From an uncultured Brachyspira sp. (GTDB taxonomy: Bacteria > Spirochaetota > Brachyspiria > Brachyspirales > Brachyspiraceae): a stretch of 6,098 nucleotides of DNA. The translations under genes and the position numbers were made by a program. Shown piece after piece: positions 1 to 5,537 of the stretch. The notes below the pieces were generated by a model. It saw only the letters and a list, made by a program, of their open reading frames with translations. It was not told where the DNA came from and ran no database searches. How positions within the stretch are numbered: position 1 is the first letter of the stretch; every line of letters begins with the position of its first letter. Location: positions 1 to 6,098 of the forward strand of contig CAKVCJ010000122.1 of the NCBI GenBank assembly GCA_934725655.1. The letters run 5' to 3'.

Positions 1-36
1 TAATTGTTTTTCTTGACTTAATTTACTGCGTTTCAT
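1..36 (-). CDS. IS1595-family transposase, N-terminal 12 codons only
   Basis: The minus-strand reading frame starts with ATG at 36-34 and continues off the left edge. It encodes MKRSKLSQEKQL, which resembles the first residues of IS1016/IS1595 transposases (a basic M-[RK]-[KR]-S-[KR]-L-S start leading into a helix-turn-helix). The catalytic domain is outside the window, so nothing can be said about activity. No good Shine-Dalgarno sequence precedes the ATG. Immediately upstream of it lies a perfect 10-bp inverted repeat, with a TAAAAT -10-like hexamer inside. Twelve codons alone would be weak evidence; the adjoining terminal repeat and the interrupted host gene make the call credible. Confidence 0.65.
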   Translation of the reverse strand, partial: MKRSKLSQEKQL

Positions 37-60
37 ACTTAAATTTTAACAAATTTAAGT
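37..60. repeat. Perfect 10-bp inverted repeat inside the IS end
   Basis: ACTTAAATTT (37-46) is followed by a 4-nt spacer (TAAC) and then its exact reverse complement AAATTTAAGT (51-60). It fills most of the gap between the IS terminal repeat and the transposase start codon. It could be an operator, a transposase binding site, or an RNA hairpin that limits transposase translation or transcription read-in from outside. The stem has only one G:C pair and no T-run follows, so it is a poor intrinsic terminator. Confidence 0.6.
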
Positions 61-76
61 TATCTAGGACAGCCCC

Positions 77-766
77 GAAAATTATGGCAGACATGAATCT
101 TTATATAACTTGACTTTAAAAGCAGCAGTGAAAATTAATAGTAGTATGAATATAGATATGGATATACAAAATATTAATTTTCAAAATGGTACTATAAATT
201 CAGATATGTTTTCTGGATATGTGGTTGATAATTCTGAAAATATTTTTATAAATATTATATTTCCACAAGATAAAATAAAAACTATAGCAATGCATGCTTT
301 TACTTGTATATATAATACAAAAGAAATATTAATACCAGATTCTGTTATTAATATAGGTTCTTATGCATTTCAACAAGCTAAGAAATTAGAAAAATTAACT
401 TTAAGTAAGAATCTTGAAACTATAGGAAATAGTGCTTTTTCATATTCAGCAGTAGAGGAGTTGGTAATACCCGAATCAGTTATTTCAATAGGTTCAGGAG
501 CGTTTGCTAATTCTTCAAAATTATTAAGTCTTACTATACCTGCTTCTGTAACATCAATAGGAGATCATGCATTTGCAAGTTGTTTGAAATTAATTACAGT
601 AACTTATAATGGTACTTTACCATATTTGTTAAAAAATAATGATACAATATTATATTTTTGTAATAGTTTAAGGACTTTAATAGTACCTAATGCTGTCGAC
701 CCTAGTGATGAGAGATGGAAAACTTTTTTAGGCGGTAAGTTTATTGAGGTAAAAGAACAAAAGTAA
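77..766 (+). pseudogene. LRR_5 (BspA-like) lipoprotein gene, 5' part cut off by IS insertion
   Basis: This is the 3' fragment of the first of five tandem LRR paralogues. Homology begins at the IS boundary (77) in the frame that includes a TTG at 110, the longest conceivable start (218 aa, 110-766). Neither that TTG nor the in-frame ATG at 146 has a Shine-Dalgarno sequence. Numbered from TTG, the fragment keeps the end of the conserved N-terminal module (up to the SDMF motif, residues 31-34). Five LRR_5 units follow (about 55-170), with signatures such as IPDSVINIGSYAF and IPESVISIGSGAF. The cap comes last (TLIVPNA at 189-195 and WKTFLGG at 203-209). The lipoprotein signal, the linker and the first half of the module are missing, so any product would be unexported. 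The body is intact without internal stops, which suggests a recent insertion. The cap (W-K-T) resembles genes 3 and 5. The rest of the gene should lie beyond the IS. Confidence 0.7.
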
Positions 767-784
767 TTTTATTTTGGAGAATTT

Positions 785-1777
785 ATGTATAAAAAAATAA
801 TGTTATTAATTTTATGTTTAATTTTTGCAATGTCATGTTCAAGCCCAAGCAGTCCAGATGGCACTAATCAGGGCGATATAGTAAACGGAGGAGGCTCTGG
901 AAGTGATGGTGGTAATTCTGGAAGCGGCGGCGATTCTGGAAATACTGGAGATGGAGGAAGTACAGGCGGTGAGCCTTGGACTCCTATAGAACCGCCTTTA
1001 ATGCCGCCTGTACCTATTTTAGATGCCGAAGCAATGGAATATGGAATAGATATTTCTCAAGATGATGCTAAAATAAAAGAACAAATAAGAACTAAATTAC
1101 AAAAATATAGGCAAGTTCATGGTTATGGTAAAGATAAAGTAATATTTATAGGAACACCAAAAAAGCAATATGCACAAAGAAATTCACTTGCGAGATTAGT
1201 ATTACAAGTTGCACAAGAATTATCTGCATCCGAAATAACTATAGATGCTACTAAGATTTATTTTAATGAGAGAAAAATAAAATCTTATATGTTTCACGGA
1301 GGAGGAGGAATTTCTTTAGGTTATTTTAATTTTAAATTTATATTTCCTGAAAGCAGTATAAGGGTTATAGAAGGTAATGCATTTTCATTTTTAAATAACT
1401 ATTTAAGAGAGATAAAAATACCAGATTCCGTTATTGGAATTAAAGCTGCTGCTTTTCAGGCAGATGAGGTGCTTAAAACAATAACATTTACTGAAAACAG
1501 CAAACTTGAATATATAGGAGATTATGCTTTTTCTTATGCAATAGCAAAAGAAATATTAATACCAGCATCTGTAAAATTAATAGGAAAAAGCCCATTTGGA
1601 AATTCTTTAACTACTGTTACTTATTTAGGAACAAGCCCTAATGCTATATCTCATAGTGGAAATGTATTTCCTTCTACAGCTAAAACTTTAATATTGCCGA
1701 ATGTTGCAGATCCAAAATTTGATGAATGGAAAAACTTTTTGGGCGGTAACTTTACTGAGGTTAAACAACATAAATAA
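785..1777 (+). CDS. BspA-like LRR_5 lipoprotein, glycine-rich linker (type B)
   Basis: A 330-aa predicted surface or periplasmic lipoprotein. Residues 1-17 are a signal peptide (MYKK, a hydrophobic core, then lipobox AMS-C18). Residues 23-62 are a Gly/Ser/Asp/Asn linker, followed by a proline-rich stretch (63-77). The conserved module spans about 86-170, starting YGIDIS, with V-I-F-I-G-T-P-K at 119-126 and SYMF at 167-170. Four LRR_5 units follow (about 191-282), typified by IPDSVIGIKAAAF and YIGDYAF. The cap covers 283-330, with TLILPN and WKNFLGGNF. BspA-type LRR proteins of oral and gut bacteria bind host proteins or mediate adhesion; that role is inferred here. The ATG has GGAGA at 776-780, 4 nt upstream, and lies 18 nt after the previous stop. 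An A7 tract occupies codons 3-5. Linker, module and cap all match gene 4 (2698) best. Confidence 0.9.
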   Translation: MYKKIMLLILCLIFAMSCSSPSSPDGTNQGDIVNGGGSGSDGGNSGSGGDSGNTGDGGSTGGEPWTPIEPPLMPPVPILDAEAMEYGIDISQDDAKIKEQIRTKLQKYRQVHGYGKDKVIFIGTPKKQYAQRNSLARLVLQVAQELSASEITIDATKIYFNERKIKSYMFHGGGGISLGYFNFKFIFPESSIRVIEGNAFSFLNNYLREIKIPDSVIGIKAAAFQADEVLKTITFTENSKLEYIGDYAFSYAIAKEILIPASVKLIGKSPFGNSLTTVTYLGTSPNAISHSGNVFPSTAKTLILPNVADPKFDEWKNFLGGNFTEVKQHK

Positions 1778-1795
1778 TTTTATTTGTGAGGGCTT

Positions 1796-2680
1796 ATGTA
1801 TAAAAAAAATCTATTAATAATATTTTCTTTTTTATTTATAATAGCTTGTTCAAATCCAAATAGTCCTAATACTACAAATACAAATCAAACTGGTGATACA
1901 AATAAAGTTGAAACTGTTACGCCTCCTGAAGAATTAGAAAAGTATGGAATAGATATCTCTCAAGATGATGATGTTATAAGCAAGCAATTAGAATCAAATT
2001 TAAAATTATATTTTGATGAAAAAGGAAGTTATAAGGTAATATTAAAAGGTATTCCAAAAGATTATGATTTCTATTATACAACAGCAAAATCACTTGCATA
2101 TTTAATTTTAAATGCTGCTAATACAGTTGGTGCTAATTCGGTAAATGTAGATATTAGTAATATTGATTTTAAAAATAATGCTATAGGCAGCTTTATGTTT
2201 TTAGGAGGAACTCTTCCAGAGATACCTCTTAATTTTATATTTCCTGTATACAAAATTAAAACTATAGATTCTTATGCATTTTTTTTGTTGTATGCTATAA
2301 AAGAAATAAATATACCTAATTCTGTAAAAACAATAGGCTCTTATGCTTTTCAGAGTTGTTTAAATTTAGAAAAAATAACATTTGGAGATAATTTAGAAAC
2401 TATAGGAGATGGAGCATTTATATATTGTCAATCATTAAAAGAGTTAAGCATACCTGCATCAGTAAAGTCTATTGGTAATAATGCATTTAATGGTGCATTA
2501 TCTTTAACTGTTGTTACATATTTAGGTAAAACTCCAGATGATATAACAACTAAAGGAAGCGGTATATTTGATAATTGTGCTAATCTTAAAACTTTAATAA
2601 TACCTAACGCTGAAAATATAGACGACCCTGCTTGGAAAACTTTTTTAGGAGGCAGTTTTACTGAAATAAAAAAACAGTAA
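1796..2680 (+). CDS. BspA-like LRR_5 lipoprotein, short Asn/Thr linker (type A)
   Basis: A 294-aa predicted lipoprotein. The signal peptide ends at lipobox IIA-C18. The linker is short and Asn/Thr-rich (about 19-44) instead of glycine-rich. The conserved module spans about 50-135 (YGIDISQDD, then V-I-L-K-G-I-P-K at 81-88, ending SFMF at 132-135). It is closest to that of the gene at 3679, sharing the NLKxYFxEKGxYKVILKG pattern. Four LRR_5 units cover about 153-244, including IPNSVKTIGSYAF and IPASVKSIGNNAF. The cap has TLIIPNA and WKTFLGG. The ATG follows GAGGG (1788-1792) at 3 nt and lies 18 nt after the upstream stop in a spacer almost identical to the one before it, so co-transcription is likely. 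Codons 3-5 contain an A8 run (1802-1809), the longest in the array and a conceivable slippage site. The binding partner is unknown. Confidence 0.9.
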   Translation: MYKKNLLIIFSFLFIIACSNPNSPNTTNTNQTGDTNKVETVTPPEELEKYGIDISQDDDVISKQLESNLKLYFDEKGSYKVILKGIPKDYDFYYTTAKSLAYLILNAANTVGANSVNVDISNIDFKNNAIGSFMFLGGTLPEIPLNFIFPVYKIKTIDSYAFFLLYAIKEINIPNSVKTIGSYAFQSCLNLEKITFGDNLETIGDGAFIYCQSLKELSIPASVKSIGNNAFNGALSLTVVTYLGKTPDDITTKGSGIFDNCANLKTLIIPNAENIDDPAWKTFLGGSFTEIKKQ

Positions 2681-2697
2681 TTTATTTTGGAGGTTTT

Positions 2698-3660
2698 ATG
2701 TATAAAAAAATTGTATTAATAATGTTATGTTTTTTGGCGGCAATTTCTTGTTCAAATCCAAGCAGTCCGAATAGCGGAGGTAATGGAGATATAGTAAACG
2801 GAGGCGATTCAGGACAAACAGGAGGAGGCTCTGGAAATGATTCTGGAAACGGCGGTGATTCTGGAAATACAGGCGATGGAGGTTCTACAGTAATACCGCC
2901 TACAAAGCCTACAGAAGAAGAATTGATAGTAAAATATGGTATAGATATAGGCTTGGAGGATAGCGTAATAAGCAAAAAAATAGAAGAGAATTTAAAAGCT
3001 TATCATACGGAAATGGGTTCATATAGAGTAATATTTACAGGAAAACCAAAAGCTAAATATTCTCAGCAAACTTCTCTTGCTGTATTAGTTTTGGCTTCAG
3101 CACAAAATATTTCTGCAGATAATATAGTACTTGATTTAAAAAATATTGATTTTTCAGAATCAAAAACTATAGATAGTTATATGTTTGCTGGAATTTCATC
3201 TTATAATATAACTTTAAGCATTATATTTCCAGAAGATAAAATAGAGACAATAGGAATGTTTGCTTTTACTTTTGCATATTATTTAAAAGAAATAGAAATA
3301 CCGAATTCAGTTATTAGTATTAGTGCTTTAGCATTTCAACAATGTTCTAAATTAGAAAATTTAATATTAGGTAATAATGTTCAAAGTATTGGAATGAATG
3401 CATTTACATATTCTAAATTAAAAGAGTTAACTATCCCTGCTTCAGTTAAAGCCATAGGAAACGAAGCGTTTTCAGGTTCTTCATCTTTAACTACTATTAC
3501 TTATTTAGGTGCATCTCCAGATAGTATAACTTCTGTTGGAGAAAGCGTGTTCGGCAGTGCTCCTCTTACAACTTTAATACTTCCAAATGTTTCTAATCCA
3601 GATTATAATACTTGGAAGAACTTTTTAGGAGGCAATTTTACTGAAGTTAAACAACATTAG
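2698..3660 (+). CDS. BspA-like LRR_5 lipoprotein, glycine-rich linker (type B)
   Basis: A 320-aa predicted lipoprotein. The signal peptide ends at lipobox AIS-C18. Residues 25-64 are a Gly/Ser/Asp/Asn linker containing GDIVNGG (30-36) and GDSGNTGDGGST (53-64). Both peptides also occur in the gene at 785, the first at the same residue numbers, although the codons differ at several synonymous positions. The conserved module spans about 80-163, with YGIDIG, V-I-F-T-G-K-P-K at 111-118 and SYMF at 160-163. Four LRR_5 units follow (about 181-270), for example IPNSVISISALAF and IPASVKAIGNEAF. The cap has TLILPN and WKNFLGGNFTEVKQH. The ATG has a strong GGAGG (2689-2693) 4 nt upstream and lies 17 nt after the previous stop. 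Codons 3-5 hold an A7 run. Two TAG codons in tandem end the gene. Function beyond surface LRR display is inferred. Confidence 0.9.
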   Translation: MYKKIVLIMLCFLAAISCSNPSSPNSGGNGDIVNGGDSGQTGGGSGNDSGNGGDSGNTGDGGSTVIPPTKPTEEELIVKYGIDIGLEDSVISKKIEENLKAYHTEMGSYRVIFTGKPKAKYSQQTSLAVLVLASAQNISADNIVLDLKNIDFSESKTIDSYMFAGISSYNITLSIIFPEDKIETIGMFAFTFAYYLKEIEIPNSVISISALAFQQCSKLENLILGNNVQSIGMNAFTYSKLKELTIPASVKAIGNEAFSGSSSLTTITYLGASPDSITSVGESVFGSAPLTTLILPNVSNPDYNTWKNFLGGNFTEVKQH

Positions 3661-3666
3661 TAGACT

Positions 3667-3671
3667 GAGGG
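3667..3671 (+). promoter_or_regulatory. Ribosome binding site deciding the 3679 start
   Basis: GAGGG lies 7 nt before the ATG at 3679 but only 1 nt before the ATG at 3673, which is too close for initiation. Together with the paralogue alignment it selects 3679. Confidence 0.65.
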
Positions 3672-3678
3672 TATGTAT

Positions 3679-4620
3679 ATGTTTAAAAATATTATATTAA
3701 TAGTATTATCTTTTTTAGTTGTAATTTCTTGTTCTAATCCTATTAGTGCGGAAAATAATAAACAGCAGGAAAATAATAATCAAAATACAACAACTATTCC
3801 TCCTGTTACAGAAGAAGAGTTAAAAAAATATGGTGTAGATATTTCTCAAGATGATTCTATTATAATTAAGCAGATAGAAGAAAACTTGAAATCATATTTT
3901 CAAGAAAAAGGTATATATAAAGTAATACTTAAAGGAACACCAAAAAGCTCGTATTCAGAAGAGACTTCTCTTTCTTTTTTAATTTACACAGCGGCTAAAA
4001 ATCTTTTAGTTAATAATATAATCATAGATATAAGCGGTATTAATTATGATTCTATAAAAAGTTATATGTTTGCTGAAGGTATTAATAATCAAGAAGATGT
4101 GATATTTACTTTTGTATTTCCAGATAATAAAATCACTGTTATAGAATCTTATGCTTTTCATATGTTATCTTCTTTGAAATATATATCAATACCAAACTCT
4201 GTAACATCAATAGGAGAGGGAGCTTTTTTTATATGCTCTAAATTAGAAAAGTTAACATTAGGCAATTCTCTTATAACAATAGGAGATAGTGCATTTTTTA
4301 CAGCGTCATCATTAAAAGAATTGGTAATACCAGAGTCTGTAACTGCTATAGAAGCTGGTGCATTTGCATATTCTGGATTAATAACTTTAACTCTTCCATC
4401 TTCTTTAGATTCTATAGGCGATATTTCATTTTCACCATCATTATCTTTAACTGAAGTTACTTATTTTGGAACAACTCCTGATAATATAAAAAATATAGGA
4501 AAAGATGTATTTGCTGCTTGTACACAACTCACAACTTTGAAAGTACCTAATGCTTTAAACCCTAATGATGATAAATGGAAAACTTTTTTAGGATATAATT
4601 TTCAAACTGTTGTAAAATGA
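3679..4620 (+). CDS. BspA-like LRR_5 lipoprotein, short Asn linker (type A), five repeats
   Basis: A 313-aa predicted lipoprotein, last of the LRR array. I chose ATG 3679 over the in-frame ATG at 3673 for three reasons. It puts the lipobox cysteine at residue 18 as in the three other intact paralogues, it restores the 18-nt intergenic spacing, and it gives GAGGG a workable distance. The signal peptide ends VIS-C18. The linker (about 19-42) is rich in Asn/Gln/Thr. The module spans about 51-131 (YGVDISQDD, V-I-L-K-G-T-P-K at 82-89, SYMF at 128-131). Five LRR_5 units cover about 151-264, one more than genes 2-4. The extra unit (ELVIPESV onward, from about 214) is shared with the disrupted first gene. 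The cap has TLKVPNA and WKTFLGYNF; the second glycine of the usual FLGG is tyrosine. It ends with TGA. Confidence 0.9.
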   Translation: MFKNIILIVLSFLVVISCSNPISAENNKQQENNNQNTTTIPPVTEEELKKYGVDISQDDSIIIKQIEENLKSYFQEKGIYKVILKGTPKSSYSEETSLSFLIYTAAKNLLVNNIIIDISGINYDSIKSYMFAEGINNQEDVIFTFVFPDNKITVIESYAFHMLSSLKYISIPNSVTSIGEGAFFICSKLEKLTLGNSLITIGDSAFFTASSLKELVIPESVTAIEAGAFAYSGLITLTLPSSLDSIGDISFSPSLSLTEVTYFGTTPDNIKNIGKDVFAACTQLTTLKVPNALNPNDDKWKTFLGYNFQTVVK

Positions 4621-4636
4621 TGATTTTATATTTTTC

Positions 4637-4682
4637 ATCAATAATACAAAAAATAATAATTTAGGCTATTGATAATTTTTTT
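4637..4682 (+). terminator. Possible weak terminator after the LRR array
   Basis: ATCAATA (4637-4643) is complementary to TATTGAT (4667-4673), and seven T residues follow (4676-4682). The position just after the last LRR gene is right. However, the stem is only 7 bp with one G:C pair and the loop is 23 nt, so intrinsic termination would be weak. Confidence 0.3.
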
Positions 4683-4703
4683 ATTTATATTAAACTCTTT
4701 TTT

Positions 4704-5438
4704 ATGATTATATTTAGCGTATTTTATATTTTATTAAATGTACTTTTTACTATTATTTTATTTATAGCAGCTTTGATTTTGTTTATTTTAGTAAGACCTT
4801 TTAGCAAGAGGCTTTCAATAAAAATTACTCATAATATAGCAAAATTATGGGGGACTTTTTTGATGAAGAGTGCCTTTATTTCTTTTGATATTGAAGGCAG
4901 TGAGAATTATGATTGTAAAAAAACTTATTTAATTACTCCAAATCATCAAAGTGCTTTTGACATATTCTGCTGTTTTGCGATATTTAAAGGAATGTTTGCT
5001 TTTGTTTCTAAAGACACCTATGGAAAAGTGCCTATGGTTGGTTTTGGTATGAGTGTTGCTAATTATATATTTGTAAAGCGAGGCACTATAGGGGCGGCAA
5101 AATCTATAGATGATATGGAAGATAGGTTAAAATCAAAAACAAGCATAATTATATATCCAGAGGGTACTAGAAGCAAAGACGGAGAGATTAAAAAACCAAA
5201 AAGAGGAATATTAAAAATTGCTGAGAGATGTGAAGATGTGGCTGTGCTTCCTGTTGTTATATATGGTACTAGAGATATTATGAGGGCTAAAAGTTTTGTT
5301 TTAAGACCGTTTAAAAAAATAAAGATAAGATTTTTAATACCTTTCTACTTCAAAGATATAGAAGGCGATGATAATGCTAAATTAGATTATTGGTATAACA
5401 TAATGACAAAAAATTATGATGAAATGAGAAATAAGTAA
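4704..5438 (+). CDS. plsC: 1-acyl-sn-glycerol-3-phosphate acyltransferase (PlsC family)
   Basis: A 244-aa membrane acyltransferase that transfers an acyl chain to lysophosphatidic acid, giving phosphatidic acid for phospholipid synthesis at the inner membrane. Residues 1-30 form a hydrophobic membrane anchor. The family motifs appear in order: NHQSAFD at 80-86 (the catalytic N-H-x4-D), a YIFVKRG block at 121-127, YPEGTRSKDG at 151-160 (the substrate-binding E-G-T-R motif), and VLPVVIYGT at 181-189. The length is normal for bacterial PlsC and all key residues are present. A specific acyl or lysolipid preference cannot be read from sequence. No Shine-Dalgarno sequence is visible before ATG 4704, where the upstream run is almost all T and A, and no alternative start lies nearby without losing the anchor. 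It is separated from the LRR array by 83 nt and probably transcribed independently. Confidence 0.92.
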   Translation: MIIFSVFYILLNVLFTIILFIAALILFILVRPFSKRLSIKITHNIAKLWGTFLMKSAFISFDIEGSENYDCKKTYLITPNHQSAFDIFCCFAIFKGMFAFVSKDTYGKVPMVGFGMSVANYIFVKRGTIGAAKSIDDMEDRLKSKTSIIIYPEGTRSKDGEIKKPKRGILKIAERCEDVAVLPVVIYGTRDIMRAKSFVLRPFKKIKIRFLIPFYFKDIEGDDNAKLDYWYNIMTKNYDEMRNK

Positions 5439-5489
5439 AATATCGTTATTCAAAAACCAAACTCAAAATATTTATTTAAAAACTTTATA

Positions 5490-5517
5490 TTGCTTTATAA
5501 CAAAATTATATTATATT
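5490..5517 (+). promoter_or_regulatory. Candidate sigma-70-type promoter for the 5538 lipoprotein gene
   Basis: TTGCTT (5490-5495) and TATATT (5512-5517) are separated by 16 nt and lie just upstream of a GAGG ribosome binding site (5526-5529) and the ATG at 5538. In DNA this AT-rich, -10-like matches are frequent, so the support is the spacing and position rather than the hexamers alone. Confidence 0.4.
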
Positions 5518-5537
5518 AAAATACTGAGGATAGAATT

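Larger units (their letters stand above)
1..76 (-). mobile_element. Insertion sequence end, IS1595/IS1016-like (partial)
   Basis: This is the terminal 76 bp of an insertion sequence whose body lies off the left edge. Read on the minus strand from position 76, it begins GGGGCTGTCCTAGATAAC, which from memory resembles the tips of IS1016/IS1595-family elements. About 40 nt further in, a transposase reading frame begins (ATG at 36-34). The boundary is supported independently: homology of the interrupted LRR gene to its paralogues resumes right after position 76, where codons 77-103 (ENYGRHESL) align without gaps to SSYSEETSL of the paralogue at 3679. IS1595 elements usually make 8-bp target duplications, so GAAAATTA at 77-84 is the expected direct repeat. 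Its partner would lie outside the window. The family assignment is from memory of the group; the insertion junction is seen in the sequence. Confidence 0.75.

Noticed and set aside
44..65. Possible integron attC-like site (TTTTAAC near GTTATCT).
   Set aside because: The core bases do not fit the RYYYAAC/GTTRRRY consensus, and the segment is accounted for by the insertion sequence.
28..76. Plus-strand reading GCG TTT ... TTA ACA AAT TTA AGT TAT CTA GGA looked like a decayed LRR end (A-F ... L-T-x-x-x-Y-L-G).
   Set aside because: It contains an in-frame stop and is better explained as the insertion sequence end read on the other strand, with a terminal repeat and a transposase start.
3..113. 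Plus-strand frame open from the left edge to TGA at 111-113, possibly the 3' end of an upstream gene.
   Set aside because: It crosses the IS tip and runs out of frame into the LRR gene, the peptide resembles nothing I know, and a 36-codon open stretch is not rare by chance over several frames.
2682..2975. 97-codon minus-strand frame rich in Pro/Ser/Phe.
   Set aside because: It is a shadow of the Gly/Ser linker and module of the LRR gene at 2698: Gly codons read in reverse give Pro and Ser. No ribosome site supports it.
5439..5489. Search for a terminator after plsC.
   Set aside because: No stem of useful length with a following T-run is visible; the segment is plain AT-rich spacer.
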